A stretch of DNA of 27,234 nt from DASRJW01 sp035649435 (GTDB taxonomy: Bacteria > Krumholzibacteriota > Krumholzibacteriia > G020349025), in contig DASRJO010000196.1 in assembly GCA_035649435.1 (NCBI GenBank), positions 1-27,234 on the forward strand, written 5' to 3'. Positions within the stretch are counted from its first letter, which is position 1. Every line of letters begins with the position of its first letter. Made by a program: the position numbers and the translations under genes. Positions 1 through 8,057 of this stretch are shown here, in pieces. The notes under the pieces were generated by a model that saw nothing but the letters and a program-made list of their open reading frames with translations, had not been told where the DNA came from and searched no databases.

Positions 1-405
1 CGGTTGGCCCGGCATGGCCAGCGCCATGATGCAGCGAAAACGAGCGCCGCGCTGCGCCTCTGGTACGGCTGACATTTCGCGCAGCAGCTTGGCGATATTG
101 TCGACGAAGCTGCAGGCGGGGCCGGCATAGCGCGCCGAGACCACTCCAGGGGCGCCGTGCAAGGCATCGACTTCCAGTCCGGTGTCGTCGGCCAAGGTTG
201 GCGCGCCGGTCCAAGCACAGACCTCGCGCGCCTTCTTCGCCGCGTTGGCTTCCAACGTGGCGCCGTCCTCGACCACCTCGGGACAGCCCGGATAGTCCCG
301 CAGGCCGCGGATCTCGACTCCCAGTCCGAATTCGTGCAGAACCGCGGTGATCTCCGCCAACTTGTGCTGGTTGCCGGTGGCGATCACCAGAACATTCGCG
401 GTCAT
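1..405 (-). CDS. rdgB: XTP/dITP diphosphatase RdgB (partial, C-terminus beyond left edge)
   Basis: Hydrolyses non-canonical purine triphosphates (dITP, XTP) to monophosphates in the cytosol and so keeps deaminated purines out of DNA and RNA. Translating the minus strand from the ATG at 405 gives 135 residues that open with VLVIATGNQHKLAEI, the HAM1/RdgB nucleotide-binding start, followed by LADDTGLEVDAL with the active-site acidic residues and then VVSARYAG. About 60-70 C-terminal residues of the usual ~200 are missing because the window ends. The start codon overlaps the rph stop as ATGA, so translation is probably coupled to rph and no separate ribosome site is needed. The rph-rdgB pairing is common in bacteria and supports the call. 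Confidence 0.93.
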   Translation of the reverse strand, partial: MTANVLVIATGNQHKLAEITAVLHEFGLGVEIRGLRDYPGCPEVVEDGATLEANAAKKAREVCAWTGAPTLADDTGLEVDALHGAPGVVSARYAGPACSFVDNIAKLLREMSAVPEAQRGARFRCIMALAMPGQP

Positions 406-1115
406 GCGGGGCCTTCGAGGGCACGACGCTGCAAGGCCTGCACCTGCTCGATGCCGGTGCGGGCACAGTCGAGCAGACCGAGCAACGCATCCATGGCGAA
501 CGGCGCACGCTCGGCAGTGCCTTGCACCTCGATGAATCGCCCGCCCTCCGCCATCACCACGTTCATGTCCACTTCGGCTGCAGCATCCTCCTCGTAACAG
601 AGATCGAGCATGGCGGCGCCCTGACAGATGCCGACGCTCACCGCCGCGACGAGCTCGCGCATGGGGTGCACCTGTTGCTCGAGCTGGCTCAGAGCATCGT
701 GCAGAGCCACGCATGCGCCGTTCACCGCCGCCGTGCGCGTGCCGCCGTCCGCCTCGATGACGTCACAATCGAGGTAGATCGTGCGCTCTCCGAGAGCGCG
801 CAGGTCGACGACCGCACGCAAGCTGCGACCGATGAGGCGCATGATCTCTTGTGTGCGGCCGCCCAATCGGCCGCGCACGGATTCGCGCACGGTGCGCGTG
901 TTCGTGCTGCGCGGCAGCATGGCGTACTCCGCCGTCACCCATCCGGTGCCCGAGCCACGCAGATGCGGCGGCACCGACGGCTCGATGCTGGCCGCACACA
1001 GCACGTGAGTGTTCCCCATCTTCACCAAGGCCGAGCCCTCGGCATTGCGCAGGAAGCCGCGCTGGATCTCGAGCCGTCGCAGCTCGCGAGGGCCGCGCCC
1101 ATCCGGTCGCTGCAT
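402..1115 (-). CDS. rph: Ribonuclease PH
   Basis: Phosphorolytic 3'-5' exoribonuclease that trims tRNA 3' ends and other structured RNAs. The 237-residue length is standard for the family. The N-terminus has the family's RPDGRGPRELR start, the middle has GGRTQEIMRLIGRSLRAVV and the DVIEADGGTRTAAVNG phosphate/substrate region, and the C-terminal half has EEDAAAEVDMNVVM with the conserved acidic residues, then FIEVQGTAER. The ATG at 1115 is preceded by AAAGGA at 7 bases, which supports this start. It lies 35 bases after the GerMN gene and its stop overlaps the rdgB start by four bases. Nothing is missing or broken. Confidence 0.97.
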   Translation of the reverse strand: MQRPDGRGPRELRRLEIQRGFLRNAEGSALVKMGNTHVLCAASIEPSVPPHLRGSGTGWVTAEYAMLPRSTNTRTVRESVRGRLGGRTQEIMRLIGRSLRAVVDLRALGERTIYLDCDVIEADGGTRTAAVNGACVALHDALSQLEQQVHPMRELVAAVSVGICQGAAMLDLCYEEDAAAEVDMNVVMAEGGRFIEVQGTAERAPFAMDALLGLLDCARTGIEQVQALQRRALEGPA

Positions 1116-1150
1116 GCATCATTCCTTTCCCGAGGAGAGGCCGGCGGCGA

Positions 1151-1750
1151 TCACTGCCAGTCGGCGACCTCGATCGGTTTCGAGGTGTCGAAGTGCCCAG
1201 CGAGGGTGTCCATCGCCTGGCCCTCCACCAGAAGCTGCAGATTCGCCACCTGCGGGAAGTTGGCGGCGATCGTGCGCACGAGCGCACCGAGGGTCAAGTA
1301 CTCCGCCGTGCTGCCGCCCGGGTGTTGGTCGACGAGGGCCTTGTTGAAGTCGAGGTACAAGGTTCGGGTCGCTTCGGTGAAGAAGACTTGCTCGACCCGC
1401 GCCTCGCGCGGCAACACCGCGACATTCCCCTCCTGCTGCGGCCCCGCGGCGAGCGCGGCCACTGTGGCTTGTACGTTCTCTTCCAACCCTTCCCCGAAGT
1501 CGAGCTTGCGACTCTCGCTCGCCAGATTCTGCGCCTGCGCATCGGCGAAATAGAGCTGCACCGAATGTGCATCGCCGCCGCGGTCACCACGATCCTCCTG
1601 CGTTGCAGGGGATTGCAGTTCGAGGCCGCCCTGCGGCCAGAACAAGAGCCCCGCCGCGGCCACGAGCAACAACACGACGAAACCCCAGAACAGCGTTCGG
1701 CGCCGGTTTCCACCGCTGCCATGGAACGTCGGTTCGTCTGACTCCTGCAT
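1151..1750 (-). CDS. GerMN domain protein, membrane anchored
   Basis: 199-residue protein with a short basic cytoplasmic N-terminus, one hydrophobic segment at about residues 20-40 (LFWGFVVLLLVAAAGLLFW) and an extracytoplasmic GerMN-type domain at about 65-190. Recognisable features are VQLYFADAQAQNL at the domain start, LPREARVEQVFF, TRTLYLDFNKALVDQHPGG and a LGALVRTIAANFP helix. GerMN domains occur in the Bacillus germination protein GerM and in many non-sporulating bacteria, usually next to amidases; the biochemical function is not established, and a peptidoglycan-related role is inferred from the neighbour. The ATG at 1750 has GGGAGG four bases upstream and lies 18 bases after the amidase stop, so the two are cotranscribed. 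Confidence 0.85.
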   Translation of the reverse strand: MQESDEPTFHGSGGNRRRTLFWGFVVLLLVAAAGLLFWPQGGLELQSPATQEDRGDRGGDAHSVQLYFADAQAQNLASESRKLDFGEGLEENVQATVAALAAGPQQEGNVAVLPREARVEQVFFTEATRTLYLDFNKALVDQHPGGSTAEYLTLGALVRTIAANFPQVANLQLLVEGQAMDTLAGHFDTSKPIEVADWQ

Positions 1751-1768
1751 CGCACCCTCCCTTCCCTC

Positions 1769-3352
1769 TCAGCGCTCCACCACTGGATTCGTCTGCGTTT
1801 CCGTGTCCTCGATCTGATCGCTCGCGTCCGCGCCCTCGGTCGTGTCGCAGTAGCGTTGCACCGCGGCGATGATGCCTTGCGCCATGCGTTCGGCATAGTC
1901 CGCTCCCACCAGCGCATCGGCCTCGGTGGCGTTGGTGAGGAAACCGACCTCCACCACCACTGCGGGCATGGCCAAGCCGCGCAGAAACGCCAGGTGCGAA
2001 GCGTGCGCGCCTCGATTGGGTACTGGCAAGCGCTTCTCCAGCTCGGATTGCAGCATCTGAGCCAAGCGCTGGCTGCGCGCGGTGTAAGGTCCCTGGGCCG
2101 CGCGCCACGGGCGAAAATCGCCCGCTCCAGCGACCGCGGTCGCTTTCGCTTTGTTCGCCCCGGCGAAGAGCACCTCGAATCCGCTCGCCGAGGCGTCGAA
2201 CGACGCGTTGCAATGCAGGCTGACCAGGAGATTGCCGCCGCTCCGGTTGGCGAGCTCGGCACGGCGATCGTCGCCCAGTGATCGATCGCTGTTACGCAAC
2301 AACTGGACGCGCATCCGCAGTCCCGCCTCGAGGTGTGGCACCAGCCGGTTCGCCAGATCGAGCGTCACGTTCTTCTCCGCCAGACCGGCGCTCTCCACGC
2401 CCGGATCGTCGCCGCCGTGACCCGCATCCAGGATCAGGACGCGGCAGCCGCCAGCCGCTGCGGGCTGGGGCGGCTCGTTCGCGCGCTCCGGCAGCTTGAA
2501 CTCGGGCAGCGGCATCGGCTCGGTTCGCCGGCGCAAGGTCACGACCAGCGTGTGGCCGCCATCTCGAGTGCTGGTCTCGAAGCCATCGACATTGCGCTCG
2601 AGATCCAGATACAAGGTCGCTTCGCGTCCGCGCTGTTCGGCGCGCACGCTGCGCAACAACGGCGCGGGTGCGTCCGCCACCAGCGCCAGCGGATCGAGCA
2701 CTGCATCGAACAGGCGAATGCGCACCAACGCCTGCGATGTCGCTTGGACGCGGTACTGGAACGACCGGGCCAGACGTAGACGCACTTCGGTGTCGCCGCC
2801 GACGGTGCCGTAGTCGAGCCTGAGGACATCCGCGGTGATCCTTCCCACTGTGAGCGTCGAGTTGCCACGGTCGAAGCGCCAGCGGTTGCCGGATGCCGCG
2901 GCGAACACGAGGTCCAGGATCTCGAGCGGCAGCATGACGCTGCTGTCGCGATAGCGCACGGGCAGATGCAGCAAGACGTCGTCGTCGTCGATGATGACGA
3001 GCCGTGCGTCGACGGTGACGGTGACCCGACGTTCGCCAATGCGAAACACGAGCTTGCCGGTCTCGGGCTTCCAGAACCGCTCGATGTCGAGAGCGCGCGT
3101 CAGATCGTTCGCCGCCAGGTAGCTCTCCATGCTCTGCGATTCCAGACGCTGGAGGACGATTTGCGCCCCTGGGCGGCCGTCCTCGAACACGATGCGCAGC
3201 GACTCGGCGGCACCGCGCGCAGGCAGGAGCAGGATCACCGCAAGCAAACAGAGTATTCCCTGCGACGTCGCCCGGCGCGCGAAACAGCGAAGACACCGAT
3301 CGAATGGCGACCGAACGTCCTCACACGTCGCTTGCGAACGGCAGGCCGTCAC
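1769..3352 (-). CDS. N-acetylmuramoyl-L-alanine amidase (Amidase_3) with N-terminal stalk domain
   Basis: Secreted zinc amidase that cuts the bond between N-acetylmuramic acid and L-alanine in peptidoglycan, used in cell separation and wall turnover. It has 527 residues: a signal segment at about 30-49 (ILCLLAVILLLPARGAA), a region at about 95-170 resembling copper-amine-oxidase-N-like stalk domains, a beta-rich AMIN-like segment to about 275, and a C-terminal Amidase_3 domain at about 304-510. Zinc ligands visible are H312 in LDAGHGG, E326 in AEKN and H380 in SLHCNA, with catalytic E468 in VVEVGFLTN. The start is a GTG at 3352 that overlaps the smpB stop as GTGA and has AAGGAGG seven bases upstream inside smpB. 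No ATG alternative precedes the signal peptide in frame. Confidence 0.92.
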   Translation of the reverse strand: MTACRSQATCEDVRSPFDRCLRCFARRATSQGILCLLAVILLLPARGAAESLRIVFEDGRPGAQIVLQRLESQSMESYLAANDLTRALDIERFWKPETGKLVFRIGERRVTVTVDARLVIIDDDDVLLHLPVRYRDSSVMLPLEILDLVFAAASGNRWRFDRGNSTLTVGRITADVLRLDYGTVGGDTEVRLRLARSFQYRVQATSQALVRIRLFDAVLDPLALVADAPAPLLRSVRAEQRGREATLYLDLERNVDGFETSTRDGGHTLVVTLRRRTEPMPLPEFKLPERANEPPQPAAAGGCRVLILDAGHGGDDPGVESAGLAEKNVTLDLANRLVPHLEAGLRMRVQLLRNSDRSLGDDRRAELANRSGGNLLVSLHCNASFDASASGFEVLFAGANKAKATAVAGAGDFRPWRAAQGPYTARSQRLAQMLQSELEKRLPVPNRGAHASHLAFLRGLAMPAVVVEVGFLTNATEADALVGADYAERMAQGIIAAVQRYCDTTEGADASDQIEDTETQTNPVVER

Positions 3353-3837
3353 TGCTTCGCCTCCTTGAATGCGCGGTCCAAGTCCCGCTTCGCCTCGCGA
3401 TCCGCGATGGCGGCGCGCTTGTCATAAGCGCGCTTGCCCTTGACCAGGGCGAGCTCCACCTTGATGCGACTGGCTTTGAAATAGACGCGCAGCGGCACCA
3501 AGGTCAGACCCTTCTCGCGCGCCTTGTAGCCGAGCTTCAGGATTTCGCGCTTGTGCAGCAGCAACTTGCGCGGGCGCTCGGGCTCGTGGTTGAAGCGATT
3601 GCCCTGTTCGTACGGACTGATGTGCACACCGACGAGGTACAGCTCACCGTCGCGGATCTCGGCGTAGCTGTCCTTCAGGTTGATGCGACCGGCGCGCAGC
3701 GACTTGACCTCGGTTCCCTGCAACGCCACGCCGGCCTCGATGGTGTCGAGGATATGGTAGTCGTGATGGGCCTTGCGGTTGGTGGTGATGATGCGGAGGG
3801 CGCGTCCTTCCTCCGTCTTGCCGCTAGTCTCGCTCAC
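3349..3837 (-). CDS. smpB: SsrA-binding protein SmpB
   Basis: Binds tmRNA and delivers it to stalled ribosomes for trans-translation. The open frame extends to 4032, but the family match begins at RIITTNRKAHHDYHILDT, and I place the start at the GTG at 3837, giving 162 residues, the normal SmpB size; GAGGAG lies four bases upstream. Conserved features are GTEVKSLR, the SYAEIRDGELYLVGVHISPY segment, KLLLHKREI and the basic C-terminal tail GKRAYDKR followed by KRDLDRAFKEAKQ, which folds in the decoding centre. It is the first gene of the five-gene operon and its last codons contain the ribosome site of the amidase. The tmRNA gene itself is not in the window. Confidence 0.95.
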   Translation of the reverse strand: MSETSGKTEEGRALRIITTNRKAHHDYHILDTIEAGVALQGTEVKSLRAGRINLKDSYAEIRDGELYLVGVHISPYEQGNRFNHEPERPRKLLLHKREILKLGYKAREKGLTLVPLRVYFKASRIKVELALVKGKRAYDKRAAIADREAKRDLDRAFKEAKQ

Positions 3838-3948
3838 GGCACTCCTCTTCTGCACCGGCACCGGAACGTACCAGAGCGCGCAGCGCGCGGCAAGCGGACG
3901 AACGGCGCAACCCCAAGCGGCGATGCGCGATATACCGTGTGCAGGTCG

Positions 3949-3978
3949 TTGACACCCCGCTGGCGCGTTCCGTATAGT
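3949..3978 (+). promoter_or_regulatory. sigma70-like promoter of tRNA-Leu
   Basis: A consensus -35 TTGACA at 3949-3954 and a -10 TATAGT at 3973-3978 are separated by 18 bases. Transcription would start near 3985, giving a 5' leader of about 60 nt before the mature tRNA at 4045, to be removed by RNase P. It is the best-matching promoter in the window, as expected for a stable RNA gene. Confidence 0.75.
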
Positions 3979-4044
3979 CCGCGGACGCTCGCGGATGCAA
4001 CCGATCGCCCTCGAGGTCCGACCGCGAGTCACGTTGTCTTGGGT

Positions 4045-4131
4045 GCCGAAGTGGTGGAACTGGCAGACGCGCTGCGTTCAGGGCGCAGTGAGGGAAACCT
4101 CGTGCGGGTTCGAGTCCCGCCTTCGGCACCA
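4045..4131 (+). tRNA. tRNA-Leu (anticodon CAG)
   Basis: Class II tRNA of 87 nt including an encoded CCA. The acceptor stem pairs GCCGAAG (4045-4051) with CTTCGGC (4121-4127), followed by discriminator A and CCA. The anticodon stem CTGCG/CGCAG (4072-4076 with 4084-4088) encloses loop TTCAGGG with anticodon CAG at 4079-4081 and G at position 37. A long variable arm GTGAGGGAAACCTCGT precedes the T arm GCGGG-TTCGAGT-CCCGC (4104-4120). The long variable arm, discriminator A and anticodon identify leucine; it reads CUG codons, which are abundant in this GC-rich genome. Confidence 0.97.
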
Positions 4132-4229
4132 TACCGATCGCCGGCTCAGGCTTCATCATTCAGTCCGCACGCTCGGCCCGCGGCACGCCGTCGAATCGCA
4201 ACCGACAAGGTCGTCCCCCGCAGGAGCGC

Positions 4230-6836
4230 ATGCAACCTCGCTTGAAGAAAGCCCGCGCGCACCCAAGAGTGCCCGTTGCCAAATTGCGCTGGCGATGCCC
4301 GCCGCGACAGCTCGGCTTCCGCGACACGAGCACCTTGGAAGTGCGCCCGGAGACCTTCGGTCAGGCGCGAGCGCTGGCGGCGTTGCGGCTCGGCCTGGAG
4401 ATCCGCAGCCCGGGGTTCAACATCTTCGTCGTCGGACTCACCGGCACCGGCAAGACGACGACCATTCGCCGGCTTTTCGAGGAACTGCAAGTCCGGAGCA
4501 AGGCGCCGCGCGACTTGTGTTACGTGCACAACTTCGCGCATCCCGAAGAACCATGGGCATTGCGCCTGCCAGCCGGGCGCGGTTGGACATTCCGCCAGGA
4601 CATGCGCGACCTGATCGACTACGTGCGCCGAGGGCTGCCCGAGATCTACACGAGCGAGACCTATCAGAAGCGGCACCTCAAGACGATCGAAGTTTTCCGC
4701 GAACGCGGGCGCGCCGCGTTCAAGGAGTACGAAACCCGCATCGAGGCGCAAGAGTTCCGCATGGTCCAGATCCAGATGGGACCGCTGACACAGGCCGAGT
4801 TGCACGCGATGATCTCCGGCGAGCCAGTGGCGATGGAGAAACTCAAGGACATGGTGGACGCGGGCCGCTTCGACCGCGCGCAATTCGAGGCCTTGCGGCG
4901 CAAGCACGAGAAACTCTCCGTCGACTTGCAGAGCACGCTGCAAGAAGGCCGGCGCATCGAGAAAGAGCTGCGGGAATCGCTCCGCAAGCTCGATCGTCAT
5001 TTCGCCACGCTCGTCATTCGCGATCCCATCCAGGAGTTGAGCCAGAAATACGGCGATCTATCGCGTGTGGTCGAGTATCTGCATACGGTTCAGGAGCACA
5101 TTCTCGATTCGCTCGGCAAGTTCGTGCGCCCGGCGGACGACGCGGAAGGCGGCGAGGTCGTCGAGGGCCCGAAGGCGCGCGACCTGCGCGAGTACGAGGT
5201 GAATCTCGTGGTGGACCATGCCGATTCAGAGGGTCCGCCCATGGTGATCGAATCCTCGCCGACCCACCGTAACTTGTTCGGGTCGATCGACTACGTGCCG
5301 ATGCGGGGCGGCGGGTGGCGGACCGATTTCACCCGCATCCGAGCAGGAAGCCTGTTGCGCGCCAACGGCGGTTTCCTCGTCTTCAACCTCCACGACGTGA
5401 CCGAGCCCGGAGTGTGGCCGACTCTGAAACGGACGCTCAAGAACCGCAAGATCGAGATCCGCGCCCCCGAGTCGCCGCTGCTCCTGGCCTCGTCGCTCAA
5501 ACCAGAAGCCGTGGATCTCAACGTCAAGGTGGTGGTCATCGGCGATGCCATGACCTACAGCATGCTGCACAGCTACGACGACGAGTTCCGCAAGATCTTC
5601 AAGGTCAAGGCCGACTTCGACGCCTCGATGGGACGCAACCAGCGCAGCGTGCAGCAGTACGCGCGGTTTCTGGCTACCTTGGCACGGCGGGAAAGCTTGC
5701 TGCCGTTCCACTCGAGCGGCGTCGCCGCCATCCTCGAAACCGGTGCCCGCTTCGCCGGGCGCCAGGATCGCTTGACGACGCGCTTCAGCGACATCGCCGA
5801 CGTCGCGCGCGAGGCGCACTATTGGGCGCTCAAAGCCGGCCACCGCACCATCAGCGAGCAACACGTCGATCAGGCGCTGCACGAACGGCTGCAGCGCGTC
5901 AATTTGCTGGAGGAAAGGGTCCAGCGTTCGATCAACGACGGGGTGCTGCTTCTCGACCTGCGCGGCAAGAAGATCGGTCAGGTGAACGGCCTCACCGTCT
6001 ACGATCTCGGGGACCACGTGTTCGGACGCCCGGCTCGCATCACCAGCGAGGTCTCCATGGGGCGTTCGGGGATCATCAACATCGAGCGCGAAGCCAACCT
6101 TTCCGGGTCGACACACGACAAGGGCGTTCTCATCCTCGCGGGTTACCTGCGCGGAAAGTATGCGCAGCAGCGGCCGTTGACGTTGTCGGCGAGTCTCGCC
6201 TTCGAGCAGTCCTACGGCGGCATCGAGGGCGACAGCGCCTCGGCCGCGGAGCTGTTCGCGTTGATCTCCGCCATCGCACGCCTGCCGTTGCGCCAGGATC
6301 TGGCGGTCACCGGTTCGATCAATCAGAAGGGCGAGATCCAGCCCATCGGCGGCATCAATGAAAAGATCGAGGGATTCTTCGACACCTGCAAGGGGCGCGG
6401 CCTGAACGGCACACAGGGCGTGGTCTTCCCGGCCTCCAACCTGCTCGAGCTCATGCTGCGCAAGGATGTCCTCGAGGCGGCGCGCAGCGGGAAGTTCCAT
6501 CTCTACGCCATTCGCCGTGTCGATCAGGGACTCGAGATCATGACCGGCCTCAAGGCCGGGCGTCGCACACGCAGCGGCTACGAGCCGGACACGGTGCACG
6601 GCATCGTCGACGACGCACTCGCCGAGCTGGCCGAGGAGATCAAGGATTACGTCGAGGCGAGCGACACCGTGAGCGGGCGCCCCGCGACCCCGGGGCTCGA
6701 CGACGACGATGACGAGGACGGCGAATTGCGACGCCGCGCGCGAAGCAGGCCTGCCGGCAAATTGTCGCGACCCGGCACTCGACGTGGGCATGCCAGCGAT
6801 CGACCCCGCACGCGACGCGGGCGTGCCCGGCGATGA
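4230..6836 (+). CDS. Lon-like ATP-dependent protease with AAA module (LonB/YcbZ-type)
   Basis: 868-residue ATP-dependent serine protease of the Lon family lacking the N-terminal substrate domain of classical LonA. Residues about 30-120 hold the start of the AAA module with Walker A GLTGTGKTT (69-77); a long inserted helical region with coiled-coil character follows to about 300; the second half of the ATPase is at about 310-560. The C-terminal Lon protease domain (about 590-790) has the catalytic Ser669 in EGDSASAAE and Lys712 in GGINEKIEGFF, 43 residues apart as in E. coli Lon. The tail after residue 800 is unusual: a run of acidic residues and then a strongly Arg/Gly-rich end. The ATG at 4230 has AGGAG only three bases upstream. 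Probably degrades damaged or specific regulatory proteins; substrates are not known. It overlaps the next peptidase gene by ATGA. Confidence 0.92.
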   Translation: MQPRLKKARAHPRVPVAKLRWRCPPRQLGFRDTSTLEVRPETFGQARALAALRLGLEIRSPGFNIFVVGLTGTGKTTTIRRLFEELQVRSKAPRDLCYVHNFAHPEEPWALRLPAGRGWTFRQDMRDLIDYVRRGLPEIYTSETYQKRHLKTIEVFRERGRAAFKEYETRIEAQEFRMVQIQMGPLTQAELHAMISGEPVAMEKLKDMVDAGRFDRAQFEALRRKHEKLSVDLQSTLQEGRRIEKELRESLRKLDRHFATLVIRDPIQELSQKYGDLSRVVEYLHTVQEHILDSLGKFVRPADDAEGGEVVEGPKARDLREYEVNLVVDHADSEGPPMVIESSPTHRNLFGSIDYVPMRGGGWRTDFTRIRAGSLLRANGGFLVFNLHDVTEPGVWPTLKRTLKNRKIEIRAPESPLLLASSLKPEAVDLNVKVVVIGDAMTYSMLHSYDDEFRKIFKVKADFDASMGRNQRSVQQYARFLATLARRESLLPFHSSGVAAILETGARFAGRQDRLTTRFSDIADVAREAHYWALKAGHRTISEQHVDQALHERLQRVNLLEERVQRSINDGVLLLDLRGKKIGQVNGLTVYDLGDHVFGRPARITSEVSMGRSGIINIEREANLSGSTHDKGVLILAGYLRGKYAQQRPLTLSASLAFEQSYGGIEGDSASAAELFALISAIARLPLRQDLAVTGSINQKGEIQPIGGINEKIEGFFDTCKGRGLNGTQGVVFPASNLLELMLRKDVLEAARSGKFHLYAIRRVDQGLEIMTGLKAGRRTRSGYEPDTVHGIVDDALAELAEEIKDYVEASDTVSGRPATPGLDDDDDEDGELRRRARSRPAGKLSRPGTRRGHASDRPRTRRGRARR

Positions 6837-7951
6837 ACGTCTTCGAGCGCCGCCTGCTGCACGCCGTGCTGACTCGACCCACGGCCCCCTTTCACGAACA
6901 TTACGTGCGTGCGGCGCTCGAACATGCGGCGCGCCGGATGGGGCTGCGGTCGCGACGCGATCGCTATGGCAACCTCTACGTCGGCTATCGCAAGGGCAAT
7001 GCCCCAGGTCTCGCGCTCACCGCGCACATGGATCATCCCGGCTTCGAGGTCCAATCGGCAGGACGCACGGTGCACGCGACGCTGCAGGGCGGCGTCGATC
7101 CCAAACATCTGCGCGGCAGTCGCGTGCTGCTCTATCACGATGCGGACCATCGCGAGCCCGTGACCACGCGGCCCCATGCCGTGCACGGTCGAATCACGGC
7201 CGTCGCGACCCGGATGATCGAGGGTGCGCGCAGGCCGCAAGTCGAGGTCGAAATCACCTGTGCCGCCGATGTCGCAGCGCGCAGCTGGGGGCACTTCGAT
7301 CTGCCCGGGATGGAGCTGCATGGTGGCATGCTGCGCTCGAAGGCCCTCGATAATTTGCTTTCGTGCGTGCTGATCTTGGCGACGATGGCCCGTCTGCGGC
7401 GCCGCCGTGCCGTGGCGAACCTGCTCGGCGTGTTCACGCGCGCCGAGGAGGTCGGCTTCGTCGGCGCGGGTGGCGTCCTGCGCAGCCGCATCCTCCAGCC
7501 CCGGCGCCCCGTGGTGGTGCTCGAAACCAGCAAGGCACTGCCGAGCGCACCGATTGGACATGGCCCCGTGCTCCGCGTCGGCGATCGCATGACGTGCTTC
7601 GATCCGGGCATGGACTTGTGGCTGGCCGACGCGGCTGCCGAGCTGGCGACGCTCGACCCCAGCTTCACTTATCAGCGCGCGCTGATGACCGGCGGCGCTT
7701 GCGAGGCTTCGTTGTTCATGCTGCATGGCAGGCGCGTCGGCGCGCTCGCCATGCCGCTCGGCAACTATCACAACATGACCACACGCGGCGGCATCGGACC
7801 GGAGTTCGTCGCCACGAGCGATTTCGACAAAGCCCTGTTGCTCCTCGACCACTTGGCGACACACCCGCCGCAGCCCGGGATCCTGCAGCGGCATCGCGCC
7901 ACCCTCGACTCCATCTTCGACCGGCTTGGCCCGCGCTTGCGCTCGGCGTAG
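6833..7951 (+). CDS. M42/M20-type metallopeptidase (aminopeptidase-like)
   Basis: 372-residue cytosolic zinc peptidase related to M42 aminopeptidases of the TET/FrvX/YpdE type. Candidate metal ligands are H65 and D67 in TAHMDHPGF, bridging D173 in SKALDNLL, E205-E206 in FTRAEEVGF (catalytic Glu plus ligand), E231 in VLETSKA where many M42 proteins have Asp, and H313 in GNYHNM. No signal peptide is present. The start ATG overlaps the Lon-like stop as ATGA, so both are made from one transcript. By family knowledge the likely job is trimming of short peptides, and the coupling suggests that it finishes peptides released by the upstream protease; that link is inference. An exact substrate cannot be read from the sequence. 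Confidence 0.82.
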   Translation: MNVFERRLLHAVLTRPTAPFHEHYVRAALEHAARRMGLRSRRDRYGNLYVGYRKGNAPGLALTAHMDHPGFEVQSAGRTVHATLQGGVDPKHLRGSRVLLYHDADHREPVTTRPHAVHGRITAVATRMIEGARRPQVEVEITCAADVAARSWGHFDLPGMELHGGMLRSKALDNLLSCVLILATMARLRRRRAVANLLGVFTRAEEVGFVGAGGVLRSRILQPRRPVVVLETSKALPSAPIGHGPVLRVGDRMTCFDPGMDLWLADAAAELATLDPSFTYQRALMTGGACEASLFMLHGRRVGALAMPLGNYHNMTTRGGIGPEFVATSDFDKALLLLDHLATHPPQPGILQRHRATLDSIFDRLGPRLRSA

Positions 7952-8057
7952 TATGACCGCTCTCGTCGGGAGGGTCGCTTCGCGCAGGGTTCGGCCCGGC
8001 GTGTGGTGAAGCGGGGCAGAGAGACGAGCTCGACCTCAACAAGAAACGGGAGTCATG

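Noticed and set aside
3838..4032. Extended N-terminus of SmpB
   Set aside because: Family match begins just after the GTG at 3837, which has GAGGAG upstream; the extension overlaps the promoter region of the tRNA.
3995..5272. A 425-codon plus-strand frame across the tRNA and the Lon-like gene
   Set aside because: It contains the tRNA-Leu gene and reads the Lon-like gene in a second frame. No domain or ribosome site.
5226..6791. A 521-codon minus-strand frame opposite the Lon-like gene
   Set aside because: Antisense mirror of a conserved protease; low-complexity composition and no motif.
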